From positions 698,238 to 762,237 of the forward strand of contig NAJO01000024.1 of the NCBI GenBank assembly GCA_002077065.1: 64,000 nucleotides of DNA, read 5' to 3'. The DNA is from Cryoendolithus antarcticus. Taxonomy: Eukaryota > Ascomycota > Dothideomycetes > Cladosporiales > Cladosporiaceae. Within the stretch, counting starts at the first letter, position 1, and the number at the start of each line of letters is the position of its first letter. This document shows positions 32,518 to 43,642 of the stretch, one piece after another. The notes below the pieces were generated by a model, which was given only the letters and a program-made list of their open reading frames with translations, did not search any database and had not been told where the DNA came from. The translations under genes were made by a program, and so were the position numbers.

Positions 32518-33584
32518 TCAGTCCGTCAGCCCAGCGATCTCCGGCTTCATCGTTAGCAGATTCGAGTTCGCCTCGATAGTGTGCTTCTTCGCTTTCAGCT
32601 CCTCGACATCCCAGTGCGCCCACAAAAACCTGCCTCTGACAAAGTCGGCCTCCGGACTCGCGAGCCAAACTACGAACTGTCCCGGCAAGTTTGCTGCACG
32701 CCCTGGAGTCAGCAACATTCTCACCGTGCAAACGTAACGTGGTACTCACGATCGTCCCACTCCAGATCGTCCTTCCCAAGCCCGAAGACATCAGCAGCCA
32801 TCTGCGTGAAAGCCACAGCGGGATGAAATGTGAACGCTCGAACTCCTTGCGCTGTTCCAGCGTGTGGTAATGCTTCGATATGGATGTCAGACATCAGCTT
32901 CGACATGGCGAGCTTGCTTGCGCCGTAGCCTGCTGTGCCCATGCCGCTCATATAGCTGCGTGAAGTGTTAGATACTATACTCCAGGACACCTCAAGAAGT
33001 GAGGTACTGGACTTACGCGCCACCGGTCGAGATGTGGATGATCGTCCTTTCAGCCTTCGCCGGTCGGGCTAAGTAAGCGCTGATGAGCGACATGTTGGCT
33101 AGGACATTCAGCTCGAAGTCTGCGCGCAGCTCTTCGGGTGGGATGGCGGCGGTTGGGGCAATTGGCTGGGATCGCCCGGCTGAGAGGACCAGGATGTCGA
33201 TATCGCCGGCTTCGTCGAGGACTCGGGCGATGTCCTGAGGAGAAGAGATGGAGCCCGTGTGGGCATGGATAATAGTTGGGGGGTAGAGAGCCTCGAGAGA
33301 GGCCTTGGTGGAAAGAAGAGGGCCTGCGGTACGGGCGAGGATGTGGATGTTAGAAGCGGAGGCTGTAGCGAGAGCAGTGGTGATTGCTAGGCCGATGCCG
33401 GTGGCTAGTGAGGTATCAGAGGTGTTCAGAAGGAGGTGAGGACGTGTTAGATCATACCACCCCCGGTGATGAGGATATTCTTGCCCTTGAGGCTTAGCTC
33501 AGGCCGGGTTGGAGATATGGCCGGGTAGGGCTTCGTGTGGTAGGTCGCAGTGGGACGGGGGAGTGTCTTGAGAAAGTCGATCAT
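32518..33584 (-). CDS. short-chain dehydrogenase/reductase
   Basis: Four exons (33584-33458, 33404-33017, 32955-32750, 32702-32518) give 301 aa; introns are 53, 61 and 47 nt and phases agree. Splicing of intron 1 exactly rebuilds the cofactor motif TGGATGIG (residues 40-47). The active-site pair is Tyr182 and Lys186 in YGASK, with a serine loop before it and an NVLAN-type motif (ELNVLANMS). This is a classical SDR; NAD or NADP preference and substrate cannot be told. The C-terminus (FVVWLASPEADFVRGRFLWA) resembles uncharacterised fungal SDRs. It is divergent from the ZIP transporter gene. Confidence 0.88.
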
Positions 33585-34319
33585 GCTAACGAACGATACG
33601 GACGGGTATTATTGGCTTTATGAAGAGGTATGCGAGAGACTAGGGAGTACTTGCGATGCTTGACCGACGATGCTGGAAGACGAAAGCTGAGAGTGTACTT
33701 ATACCTTGCTGCTGAACGGAGTTTGCTACGCGGCGTGAGAAGGGCATGTCTCTTGATTGCAAAGCAGTGTCTCGAGATATGCCATTGGGGAGACGATCGC
33801 TGTCCGAGTTGGAGCGAAGTCATGGAGGGGCAGTGGAAGCATCGTAATTTTGGTGGCGAGAGCGTCAGCTCCCTCAGGTCCGATCACGTGCTCGGACTTG
33901 AACTGGGAGCCATGCACTAATCCGACTTCGGAAGCTACGATCAGTACCTCTTCACAGCTGGTATGCATTCCTGCACCGTTGCCATTGTTTGGACAGCACT
34001 GGAAATCGGCTGACATTGCCGATGACTGGGGTGATCTTCCATGGTATTGGCTCATCACACAACGTATGCTAGTCGTATCAATCAGCGCAGAATGATGGAA
34101 AGAATGACAGACCCTAGCAAAGTTATCTTGTCGATGACGAAGAACGCTATGCCCAATCGAGCTGACAAGCACCGTGATGGTTGGACCGTGGTGGCCATGC
34201 GAATTCGCTGACCATTGGAAGACGTGATATATAATGATCGTACAACAACCACATCAACGCCGACACAAATACAACTAGCCGGGCTGAACGTTGTTACCCG
34301 ACAAAGGCACATCAACACG
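33585..34319. promoter_or_regulatory. divergent promoter region SDR / ZIP transporter
   Basis: This 735-bp gap lies between divergent starts. Overlapping open frames on both strands (about 33726-34172) lack ATG starts or family features and I do not call them. No zinc-response element could be identified by eye. Confidence 0.4.
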
Positions 34320-35614
34320 ATGTCCGAATGCGTGGGCAACAACTATGACGGTCGTATGGGCACACGGATCAGCGCCATCTTCGTGATCTTGGTGGGGAGC
34401 TTTCTGGGTACATGGTTTCCTGTGTTCGCTGCACGACACAAGGGCGTCGGAGTACCCAGCTGGGCGTTCTTCATCGCGAAGTACTTCGGCTCGGGAGTCA
34501 TATTAGCGACAGCTTTCATACACGTCAGTAAAGCCTTCTTGCACCCAAGCGGCAGCAATCTGACATTGTTCCAGCTCTTAGCACCGGCGAATGAAGCACT
34601 CAGTAATCCATGCCTTACTGGACCGATAACGGATTACTCATGGGTGGAGGGCATCGCGTTGATGACAGTGTTCGCACTGTTCTTCGTTGAGCTCATGACG
34701 ATGCGCTATGCGCGCTTCGGCCATGAACACGAGCATGATGTTGAGCATGGTGATGGGTGAGCACAGCTGAGAAGATTATGCAACCTTTTGACTAATAAAA
34801 CGTCCGCAGACACAGTCACGCCGGAACATCCAGCCCGACTTACTCTGACGAGCCGGTGGCACTAAAGAGTGCGGCAGATACCGGTCTTGACGTGCCATTG
34901 GAGGACACATCAAAGGCACCCGGCCACAAAGATTCATCATGCGCTGGACCACACATGCCCGGAGATGACCATCTTTCGCACGCTCGCGAGCATCCAGTGA
35001 ATGCGAACAATGGTGAGCTAGCCCGTTGATACTTCTGCTCAAGTGACAATGACTGATTCTTCTCAGCTCAAGTGAGCGCCCATACTCACGGCGACTCCCG
35101 GAAGACGTTCGACCCAGAGTCCTACAGCGCTCAGCTCACCGCAGTCTTCATCCTGGAGTTCGGCGTCATCTTCCACTCGATCTTCATCGGTCTGACGCTT
35201 GCGGTCGCGGGTGAGGAGTTTGCGACTCTGTATGTTGTCCTGGTTTTCCATCAGACATTCGAAGGCCTTGCACTCGGCAGTCGACTAGCCTCGATTGAAT
35301 GGCCGAAGACCAAGCGATGGACCCCTTACATACTCGGGTGCGGCTACGCGATCTCAACGCCCATCGCCATCGCCATCGGTCTTGGAGTGAGAGAGTCCTT
35401 CTCGCCCGGCAGTCAAACAACTTTGATCGCCAACGGGGTGTTCGACTCGATATCGGCTGGCATACTGATCTACACTGCGCTCGTGGAGCTGATGGCACAT
35501 GAGTTCATGTTTAGCGGGTACATGCAACGCGCGCCGATTAAGGTCGTTCTGGCGGCTGTCGGGACGATGGCCTTGGGTGCTGCGCTCATGGCTCTGCTCG
35601 GCAAGTGGGCGTAG
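34320..35614 (+). CDS. ZIP family zinc/iron permease (Zrt-like), plasma membrane
   Basis: Three exons (34320-34756, 34810-35012, 35067-35614) give 395 aa; introns are 53 and 54 nt. The start MSECVGNNYDGRMGTR is the first ATG in frame. The first three hydrophobic segments are followed by a His-rich cytosolic loop (HEHEHDVEHGDG, HSHAGT), which both introns interrupt or flank. The conserved metal-site helices are HSIFIGLTLAV (TM4) and HQTFEGLALGSRLA (TM5), with three further segments to the end. It fits the Zrt1/Zrt2 type that imports Zn2+. In yeasts such genes are induced by Zap1 under zinc shortage; I see no direct sign of that here. Confidence 0.92.
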
Positions 35615-36240
35615 GAGCCTACTTGACAATGACACGCTCAGGTGGTTTTTCTGTTGGCGTTCAAGCGTGTACTATGTCATAGACCAGGCGCGATGATAGA
35701 GGTTATATCCGCAATGAAAGCCAGAACATGACATGAATGTTCCAGTCTGTGCAGCTATCGCCACCGCGTCATTGCATTACAGCCACCCAGGTACCTGCAC
35801 ATCACACCTCCTTCACCCTTCGAATCTTCTTCATCCGATATGCGCAACTGCGTACTTGCACACGGAAGATCACGATGATTCATGACCATTTGAATTCATA
35901 GTCTGTTGGCGCCAAAACGCTTGATCATCCTAGCCGGCGCCTGTGCAGTAAGCGCTAAGCAACGAGGCATCTTCCTGAACGATTGGATGGGTAGCTCTAG
36001 GGCATACGCATGTCGGTGGTGTTGAGGACTTCCTGTACACGCACTTTCTTCACATGCACAAGCAGCTTTGGATTGATATCGAAGCTTCGTCGTGCACCTC
36101 TTGTCGCACGGGGACCAAAGTCGACACCTCATCTGTTGTTCAGCGCGAAGGTAAGCCAGGTTTCTCACGCTGGTGATGAAGACCCATATCCTTCATCTCC
36201 TGGGCTGCACCTTGGAGATAGAACTAGCGTTGACTGATGA
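35615..36240. other. intergenic ZIP to TDP2-like
   Basis: This 626-bp stretch between two plus-strand genes shows no gene. It must hold the transporter 3' end and the next promoter. Confidence 0.45.
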
Positions 36241-37326
36241 ATGCACTCTAGCGCCTGCCTTTACCGCTTCGCCAGGGAACTAGGCATAATGGACGAAGTC
36301 ATCAAACAACAAATCAGCATCATCAACAACAAGATCAAGACCGACGTCCCCTGGGAGCAAGACGAATCCTGCCCCCAGCCCTTCCACCTCTACGACTCAA
36401 GCGCCTCGCAATGGTTCGCTCACACCTCCACCGCACGTCAACTCCCCACGAGCGCCGAGATAACCCACCTCGAGCTCTTCAGCTGGAACATAGACTTCAT
36501 GCTGCCCTTCGGCGACTCTCGAATGGGTGCCGCTCTCGCCCACCTTCAAAGTCTCATCAGCAAACTCCCAGAGTCCACAGCCCCCGTGATCTTCCTCCAA
36601 GAATGCACACCCTCCGACCTCCGCCTCCTCGCCTCGACGCCCTGGATTCAGCAAAGCTTCGCCGTTACGGATCTGGAAAACAGTATGTGGGCGAACGGTC
36701 ACTACGGCACCACAACGCTGATTTCCCGCAAATGCCCAGTCCAGCAAGTCTTCCGCGTGCACTTCTCGGCCACGAATCAGGAGCGGGACGGCCTGTTTGC
36801 GGATTTGCTGCTGAACGATCAACAGATTTTCCGGCTTTGTAATGCTCATCTGGAGTCGCTTGCTCTGAAGCCGCCGCTACGGCCGAAGCAGATGGAACTT
36901 ATAGCTGCGCATCTGCACTCTCCTTCGATACCTTTCGCCCTCGTGGCAGGCGATTTCAACGCTATTGAACCGTTCGACCGCTCTTTGCACACCGACACAA
37001 AGCTTACCGACGCCTTCCTCTCTCTTGGCGGAGTCGAAGACACTGAGGAAGGGTATACGTGGGGCCAGCAAGCTGCTACGCATTTACGGGAGCAATTTGG
37101 CTGTTCTCGTATGGATAAGATTTTCTTCCGGGGTGATGGGGCAAGGTGTGTGGGGTTTGAGAGCTTTGGGCAGGGGGTAGAGTTGCAGGATCCGACGGAA
37201 GGGGAGCGGATCACAGGATTGGGATTCGACAAGGCGTGGATTACTGATCACTTGGGGGTGAGGGCGAGGTTTGAGGTGATCGCAGCAGGTAACGGGCAGG
37301 TGGAGGGCGGTAGAGGGAGGCTGTGA
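36241..37326 (+). CDS. endonuclease/exonuclease/phosphatase family protein, TDP2-like
   Basis: The single-exon protein has 361 aa (345 from Met17 at 36289). It has the Mg-dependent EEP fold: SWNIDFM (motif 1 Asn), VIFLQECTPSD (catalytic Glu), LCNAHLES (His), AGDFNAIE (Asp/Asn pair) and AWITDHLGV (terminal Asp-His). This motif set and length fit tyrosyl-DNA phosphodiesterase 2, which removes topoisomerase II adducts from 5' DNA ends. No ubiquitin-binding N-terminal domain is visible, unlike animal TDP2. Other EEP roles (deadenylase, sphingomyelinase-like) are possible but the DFN and ITDHLG blocks favour TDP2. Confidence 0.8.
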   Translation: MHSSACLYRFARELGIMDEVIKQQISIINNKIKTDVPWEQDESCPQPFHLYDSSASQWFAHTSTARQLPTSAEITHLELFSWNIDFMLPFGDSRMGAALAHLQSLISKLPESTAPVIFLQECTPSDLRLLASTPWIQQSFAVTDLENSMWANGHYGTTTLISRKCPVQQVFRVHFSATNQERDGLFADLLLNDQQIFRLCNAHLESLALKPPLRPKQMELIAAHLHSPSIPFALVAGDFNAIEPFDRSLHTDTKLTDAFLSLGGVEDTEEGYTWGQQAATHLREQFGCSRMDKIFFRGDGARCVGFESFGQGVELQDPTEGERITGLGFDKAWITDHLGVRARFEVIAAGNGQVEGGRGRL

Positions 37327-37431
37327 TGTTTATGATTTGACGAAGCTATGTATGAAGGGAGTACGCGATCTGGGTATCAATTAAATACAAATGTTGTCCA
37401 ATAATTTCTCGCACATGACTGATGATGCACG

Positions 37432-40400
37432 CTACCACGTCAGAACCCATCTCCCAGCACTCCAAACCCCTCCCAAGATCTTTCTTACGACATTTATCAA
37501 CACCACAACGCCCCAGATCCCCCACATGAGTCCCAGCACCATCCACTCCAACACCTTGAACCCCGTCCGCTTGGCCCATCGCCACTGCCTCCTCCGCAGC
37601 CTTAACATAGCATCGACCGCGTCGTCGACCTGCTGGATCCGCAGCGTCTGCTCGGTAGTAAGCCGTACAGTGAAAGCATCTGCTTCGTCGGAGGAGTTGT
37701 GCACGAGGTGGGTGAGGTGATCCGAAGCGAGAGACTTGAGGTCCGAGAGTCTGGTGTGAAGTTGAGGCAGAGATGTGGAGGCAAAGTTCTGGGACAAAGT
37801 GGTGAAGGACTCGAGCGTGAGGGCGAGGTGGTTCGAAAGCAGCGTCGCGGCAGCCATGTGGGAGTCTCGCAATGCTATCCCGCTTGGCGAGGGCTTGGAG
37901 GCTGTAGCAGCAGCTTTTGCGAGGAAGCTAGGTGGCGGATCTCGAGGCGCATTGGCACGATGGATAATAGCTTGTGCCTTGATGCCAGACGCCAGTATCA
38001 AAGTTCGAGCTCGTGCAAGATCTCGAGGCGTAGCGTGATAGTCCTTTGCAGGACTACGCGATCGCTGTGCCTGGTCTGAGATACTCCAGTGCCGTCGCCG
38101 AGCATCGGACTGCACCTTCGTAAGACCTGTCATAGGCATCTTTCCACCGCCGCGACCCATAGTGCCGGGTTCGTGGATTGAGATTTTGGAGCTCATTGCA
38201 GAGCCGCGGCCGTTGTTGATGCCAAGGAAGCCGTAGCTCTTGCGACGCTCGTCGTCCAGGGGCGAGCCTAGTGTTGGCTTGTCGGTGGAGTAGTCATCGT
38301 CTTCTGCGGATACATCGATGCGAGGAGGTGCCAGTTTGGCAAAGCGCTCGGAGCGACTTGTCTGACGCTGCAGCGCGGCTTGACGAGTGACTGGATCGTC
38401 CATGCCCGTTGAGCCTTTCGAAAGCCCAGAAGGCGCAGCGAGCTTGTCTCTGGCCCCAACAGGTCTGAAAGTGGGAAGCTTAGGGCCATTGCGTCGCGTC
38501 CGATCGATAGATGTGCGCGGAGAAGCCTCGCTGTCATTCGCCGATGTAAGACCAGGTGCCTCACTGCCTGATCCCTCGCTATCAGAACCATACGACAACA
38601 CCGCAGAGTTCGCATCGGACGCCATGTCGTCGTGCTCACGGCCACGCAGCCGTCCACTGAAGCGAGAGCCCTCACCGCGCACAAGCTCGCCAAGTCGGCC
38701 GCCACGAAAGAAGCGGCCGACGGCAGACTCGGGCTCTTTGGTCGACCCATCGGATGTGACAGTCTTGTGAAGCCCGTTGCGCTTAGTGACCGAATGTATA
38801 CTTTCATTCGTGCGGTGTCTGCGGAAATGTGAAGGTCTCGCAGATTCTATGCTGAGTCTCGATGGATCGATGGTGTTGCCGCTCGGCTCCCGAGATCGGT
38901 CGTCCTCAGACGGGAAGGCGAAGTCCCTGTTTTCTGTGGTGTTGCGATCTTTGCTCTTGGAGCGAAAATGCGGCAGGAAACGGCTGCTCCTTGTCTTGTG
39001 TACTGAGGGCGGTGAGCTGTCAGTCGCGGGAGAGACATCAAGAGTCAACGAAGGTACTGCAGTCGTCACCGCAGGTGTTAGAGGCGGTGTGGAGTCAATT
39101 GAGGACCGTGCCTGCTCGTTGGCAAGCTGCTCGACTCGACCGTCGGCAGCTTTGCTCTTCAATGGCGCTGGCGGTACGTTGATAGACAGGGCACCATTCG
39201 GACTGGGCTTCGATTTCTTGTCCACGCCACTAATTGCTCGACTCCTCAGGTTTGGAAATGCAGTGTGCTGAGAGTCCCAATGGTCCGGTGAGACGAGATC
39301 TGGCGACTTCAGCTCACCACGCTCCTCCTTTGCGATCATCTCCTCCATGTGACGCTGCAGCGGACCGGTGTTCAGATAGTCTAGCTGTGGTGAACTGCCA
39401 AGCGGCGTCACCTTGTCTCCCTCACCACTAGACACCGAAGACACACTGGCTGATCGCTTGAAATGCGCAAGTCTATTGCGGCGAATGCGATCAGCTTTGT
39501 GCAACGAGAGGAACGGCCGATGCTTTTTGTGGGTCGACCCTTCGTCATTCGGAGACTGCTTCATTGCAGCATCGTCGACGTGCTCATCGCTTTCGTCGCC
39601 CAAGTCCTGCTTCGGAGGTTCAAGTTTCTGGGTCGTACGAGGTGAGAAGATCCGCTGAAGTCTTCTGTTCTCAATCAGGGTCTTGTTATCTCCCTTCTCC
39701 GTCCAGTACAAATCTGCCAGTAGCTCCGCAGGCTCGACACTCCAGTTCTTCTCTGCCCTATATGTTGCAGTGGCCGCAGTTCCAGAGCGTCTGTGAGCTC
39801 GTGATGTCTCACCCTCGGCGTCCACCACGTTCGGTGCATATGCATAGTAAGTAGGTAGATCCACCACATCATCTGTCGTCCTGTAGTGTGGCCGCTGCGC
39901 TGCTGCTTCAACCGCATCCACCCAGCTCTGCACCTCCTGCGTGTCTTGAAACATCTCAGGCTGGATTGCAAGAGGTCTCCTCTCTCGAGTCCGAAGCTTC
40001 CTGTTCCGCAGCGCTTGTAACGGGTTGTACTGCCTGCCCAGTTCATGCTTCGTCGAGGTAGGTGAACGAACACGCTGTATTTCAGCCGCCGCATATCCAG
40101 GACTGCTCGTTGTACGGTACACAAAGTTGCCAGCGGCTTTCGCATCAGGCTTGAGCGGAGGCAGGACCTGCAGCACTCTCCGGTGTTCATTGGCGAGCTC
40201 GAAGAACCTCCTTGCCTTTTCTGCTCGAGCGAGCGTGCCAGCGGTAAAGTCATGAGAGACCTTACCGTCATCGACCTCGCTGACATCGATGGGCGTCTGC
40301 TCTCTCGTAGCGCTGGCGTGTCTCGGACTGGGCGTATTGCGCGATAGACTGGCTCGGTAGGAAGCTGATGCAGGCGATCGCACACTGCCGTAGATACCGC

Positions 40401-41004
40401 TGCCTCCAGACACGACCCTACTGTGCGGTGCTGAGAGCTGTAGTGGTACAGGCAGGGTGTTGCTCGGATGTCTCTTCCGACTCTCGCTCAAGCTCAGTGC
40501 CATCTGCACCAGCTGCGCCGGATCCAGTGTGGTCGGTCGTGTTCTGCTCTGCTCTCTGATATCGTTGGCGGCATCCTGTGAGCCCGAGACTTGTCGTGAT
40601 AGTGGCGAGCTGCCGTACGTGGAGTCGACTGAAAGACGATCGTCGACACGCCGACTCTTTGCCACGGTCAAGCGATCACCCATTACTTTCCTTTTCCCTT
40701 CCCTCTTGCTACTGCCCTCGCCACTACTGCGCGGCGTCTCATCATCGAGTGCGCCATGCTTCAGGAGGCCCCCAGATTTCCTGGAGTCTTGACTTCGACG
40801 AGCCTCGTCTTTCTTGTCACTTGACCCATCCCTCGTCGGCGTTAAGAATTTGTCCCTCAGCTTCCCACCACGCTCACTCGACGCCTCTCGACTGCCTCTA
40901 CTTTCTGCATGTGGAGTACTCTCTGCATCGCGGTGCGCTGTGAATGAGACATCCGCGGCAGGAGAAGCCCGCGCTTGGCTCTGCCGTTCGCCGTCGTTGG
41001 ACAT
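37432..41004 (-). CDS. large disordered protein with C-terminal membrane helix, function unknown
   Basis: The single-exon frame encodes 1190 aa. I do not recognise a named family. About the first 950 residues are rich in Ser, Arg, Pro and Asp and look disordered, with short ordered islands (FFELANEHRRVLQVLPPLKP; VQSWVDAVEAAAQRP). From about 985 it is helical (LARARTLILASGIKAQAIIHR; NHLALTLESFTTLSQNFA; LHTRLSDLKSLASDHLTHLV). It ends with a strongly hydrophobic segment (VLEWMVLGLMWGIWGVVVLI) and a short basic tail. This suggests a tail-anchored protein with a large cytosolic scaffold, perhaps regulated by phosphorylation at the many Ser/Arg motifs. It is convergent with the TDP2-like gene, with stop codons about 105 bp apart. 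Confidence 0.75.
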   Translation of the reverse strand: MSNDGERQSQARASPAADVSFTAHRDAESTPHAESRGSREASSERGGKLRDKFLTPTRDGSSDKKDEARRSQDSRKSGGLLKHGALDDETPRSSGEGSSKREGKRKVMGDRLTVAKSRRVDDRLSVDSTYGSSPLSRQVSGSQDAANDIREQSRTRPTTLDPAQLVQMALSLSESRKRHPSNTLPVPLQLSAPHSRVVSGGSGIYGSVRSPASASYRASLSRNTPSPRHASATREQTPIDVSEVDDGKVSHDFTAGTLARAEKARRFFELANEHRRVLQVLPPLKPDAKAAGNFVYRTTSSPGYAAAEIQRVRSPTSTKHELGRQYNPLQALRNRKLRTRERRPLAIQPEMFQDTQEVQSWVDAVEAAAQRPHYRTTDDVVDLPTYYAYAPNVVDAEGETSRAHRRSGTAATATYRAEKNWSVEPAELLADLYWTEKGDNKTLIENRRLQRIFSPRTTQKLEPPKQDLGDESDEHVDDAAMKQSPNDEGSTHKKHRPFLSLHKADRIRRNRLAHFKRSASVSSVSSGEGDKVTPLGSSPQLDYLNTGPLQRHMEEMIAKEERGELKSPDLVSPDHWDSQHTAFPNLRSRAISGVDKKSKPSPNGALSINVPPAPLKSKAADGRVEQLANEQARSSIDSTPPLTPAVTTAVPSLTLDVSPATDSSPPSVHKTRSSRFLPHFRSKSKDRNTTENRDFAFPSEDDRSREPSGNTIDPSRLSIESARPSHFRRHRTNESIHSVTKRNGLHKTVTSDGSTKEPESAVGRFFRGGRLGELVRGEGSRFSGRLRGREHDDMASDANSAVLSYGSDSEGSGSEAPGLTSANDSEASPRTSIDRTRRNGPKLPTFRPVGARDKLAAPSGLSKGSTGMDDPVTRQAALQRQTSRSERFAKLAPPRIDVSAEDDDYSTDKPTLGSPLDDERRKSYGFLGINNGRGSAMSSKISIHEPGTMGRGGGKMPMTGLTKVQSDARRRHWSISDQAQRSRSPAKDYHATPRDLARARTLILASGIKAQAIIHRANAPRDPPPSFLAKAAATASKPSPSGIALRDSHMAAATLLSNHLALTLESFTTLSQNFASTSLPQLHTRLSDLKSLASDHLTHLVHNSSDEADAFTVRLTTEQTLRIQQVDDAVDAMLRLRRRQWRWAKRTGFKVLEWMVLGLMWGIWGVVVLINVVRKILGGVWSAGRWVLTW

Positions 41005-41392
41005 GGTCCGGTCGCGATGCTAGGAGACATGCCGGTGCATTCTGTTGCCTCGATGGACTCGCACTCGCGAATACTATGGCATCAGTGCACGCGATTTCAA
41101 ACATTTAATGAGCCCCATTAGGAGACGAGTCCGCCTAAGGGACCCTGCATGACGCCAGGCAGTGACATGCATGTGAGTGCCAAGCGATGCTGATGGTAAA
41201 GTTTGGACGGCAGAAGGTCATGAAGTCTGTTCGTGTTTCGTCGGGTACATGTATGCTTCACGTTTTGACCGCGAGTGTATCTCTCTACATGTACGTGCAT
41301 GCCTTCCACCGCGAGCACAAACCGCTGTCAGATGGTCTAGAGCTTGGCAGAGCCACGGTCCAACGAGAGCTGCCATCAGTGATCCCCATCAT
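41005..41392. other. intergenic, nothing recognised
   Basis: This 388-bp gap lies between two minus-strand genes and presumably holds the promoter of the disordered-protein gene. Copies of tacatgta-type and gcatg-type short palindromes occur. No gene is seen. Confidence 0.4.
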
Positions 41393-42719
41393 CTACTCTC
41401 CTTCAACGATCGGCAACTCATCCGCCGTCTGGAAAAATGCTGAGAACAGATCCCTCCCTTCCTCATCGCCCAGTCCCATCGTCTCTACCATGTGCCGCAA
41501 CTCGCTGATGGTAGCCGCATATTCCTCCCTCCGACGCTGACTTTCCCACTGGTCCAGATTATCATCCAGGTCCAGAACCAACCAGTCGATACGTTCAAGG
41601 ATCAGTGATAGGGCGCTGATTTGGCGAATCAAGCTGTCCTCTGGATGTTCCAGAACAAGGGTCTCCATTGAACGGGTGAAGTAGTCGCGAGTCGTTGCGC
41701 CTCTCAAATGAACACGCACCTCGCCTTTGTGGACGGGAGGAGTCGTGAAGGTGCGGAGCATGCGTGGCACTTCAGATGGGAACAACCGCCTGATGTCGCG
41801 TTCCATTGCGTGCCGTATGCGAACAATTGGTTGTAACAAGGCCCTGGATTCGATGACCGCAGGGTTGTCGTCGAAGTGTTGATCCGGAGGGATTCCGCTA
41901 TCGGCTCGCGATGCTCTGCTCTGCTCCAGACTGTCGTTACCGACGGCCTGCTCTGTCGCCCGAGAAGGTCCATGGCTCTCGTGCTGTGTGCGTCCATTCC
42001 AATTGATTCCACAGAAGAAGCACAACCCCTCCCCACACGTGCAGATAACGAAGCCGCAGCCTCCCGTCTCCATCTGTATCAGTCGCAGACAGAGCTCATC
42101 CCGACAAAGCTGACAGTCCTGACCGCGGACCAAGCCGGTGGCAGCAAGGGCCAGCTCCTCGCTCGCGACGGTTCGCCGAGAGTTCATGTCGCACGCATGG
42201 CCAGTTTCGAAATTTGCGCTGCAAATGAGACAAGCAGGACGATCGCATTCCGAGCAAGTGCTCTGTTTCGACAGCCTTGCCTGAACATCTGCTGCGTCCC
42301 GGACTAGCGATGCCGGTACCAAAGCGTCAACAAAGGCATTGCATTTCTCTTGCGATTGTGCATCGTCCCCGACCGGCTAGGTGCAGTAGACACGCATGAT
42401 AGGCGGACAGTCGTATTCGATCTCCTTCTTCGCATATGCCACCCAGAACTCGGGCTCGAGGACATGGTGGCAGTCTGAGAAGGAGAGCTGGACCGTTCCC
42501 AACTGTGCACATGTCAGTGAGCTGCCGAGTGTATGCTGCCTATGCCTAGAGTGAGGCTCGTACCCTTGTAGGGTAGTCGTTTTCGATTCGGAGTGCTGCC
42601 CTGAACTGTTTGCTGATGCAGGTGTGGCAGACCAGGCTGTCATTCACGTGCTCGACCCTCTCCTGTTGTATTTCATCTTCGTAGCAAACAGCACACTCAT
42701 ACATTGCTTGAGTGGACAT
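41393..42719 (-). pseudogene. RBR-type (RING/IBR) zinc-finger protein gene with an in-frame TAG
   Basis: Exon 1 is 42719-42564 (MSTQAMYECAVCYEDEIQQE) and a 61-nt intron follows. Exon 2 runs from 42502 in one frame to a TGA at 41393, except for a TAG at 42377-42379. Cysteine pairs sit on both sides of the stop: CAVC, CHTC, CPP and RVYC before it; CNAF, CSECDRPACLIC, GHACD, CQLC and CTCGEGLCFFC after it. Together they match the RING-IBR pattern of fungal E3 ligase-like proteins. Either the gene carries a nonsense mutation, or a 45-nt intron (42349-42393; GT-AG, no clear branch site) removes the stop along with the RVYC block. If spliced, the product would be a putative ubiquitin ligase. The C-terminal half (about 200 residues) is helical and of unknown role. 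Confidence 0.6.
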
Positions 42720-43064
42720 GATGTTGTTGCGGAATTCGAGATCTGAATTCGGTCTGTCACGAATGATCGTCGTAAATGATTGCTGTCGTCTGCAATTGTG
42801 ATGATGTGGCGATGTCTGCGTTCTTTAGCGATGTCTCAGTTGAGAGGGTAATGTCGCTGATGATGAAGATGTAAAGGAATGAGATTCGATTGTGCTCGAA
42901 GGTGAGCATCGGAAGACGTCAAAATCAGCAGGTGCACGGTAGGCTGCTTCGCTCTTACCAGTCTTGATAAATTCAACGGGACCGCACCTCATCACTTACG
43001 TTGCACCTCATCTCAACACGATATACCGCTCTCAGTCCGCTTGCTCTACTTGGCCCGCCTCAAT
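42720..43064. other. divergent intergenic RBR gene / small ORF
   Basis: A 345-bp gap separates divergent starts. No gene or named element is seen. Confidence 0.4.
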
Positions 43065-43642
43065 ATGGCAACACCTGGCGAGAGGCTCAATGCTCAATTC
43101 GCAGCTTCATATAACGACCTCTTGCAGCTATACGACGCTGACGGAGTGAAAAATCTACTGACATGCATCAGTGGAGCCCGGAAGCTACTCGGAGAACCCG
43201 TCATCCACTCTATCATGAGATGAAGACACTCCTACTTTTCGCCGCCACTGTCGCGGACCCGGATGAAGCGTGGCTTTTCTACCAACAAGCTCTGATCAAG
43301 TGGCAAGTGATCCGCTCCTGTAGCCCGAAGGGTCATGACGATCGCATCAACGAGCCCATGAGTGAACTCGAGGAGTCGATGGAGGAAGTGAAAGGAGTCT
43401 TGGTCGCCGAGCTTGCAGACTTGTACGATGTCCCTGGTGACGATTTCGAAGCCGAAGAGGACGAGATTATCAATGCGGCCCTCGAGAGACAAGCTGAACA
43501 GTCTCGTGAGGCTAAGCTGGATGCAGAGGCACTGTTGCAGGCGTGCGAAGTCAGAGAGGAAAATGACGGCTGGTGGTGCCAGAAATACGGCACCGGTGAA
43601 GCGTGTTGGCGGTGTCGCAAGTCTGGTCGCCATGTTCGATAA
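43065..43642 (+). pseudogene. frameshifted small gene, family unknown
   Basis: The start at 43065 gives MATPGERLNAQFAASYNDLL and continues to GARKLLGEPVIHSIMR, where it stops near 43220. In another frame a natural continuation begins just before that stop: LYHEMKTLLLFAATVADPDEAWLFYQQAL, running to 43642. The two parts fit common fungal proteins with an ARxLL....YHxMKTLxLLA block, so one base appears gained, or two lost, around 43195-43205. A 26-nt GT-AG segment (CTGAC inside) in exon 1 would also restore frame but is too short for a normal intron. A third coding-like stretch (MFDKPTKENKPPTVLPQ) follows in the first frame to 43802. This is either a decayed gene or a sequencing error. Confidence 0.45.

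Noticed and set aside
33726..34172. Overlapping frames on both strands between SDR and ZIP genes
   Set aside because: They lack ATG starts at the listed ends and show no recognisable motifs.
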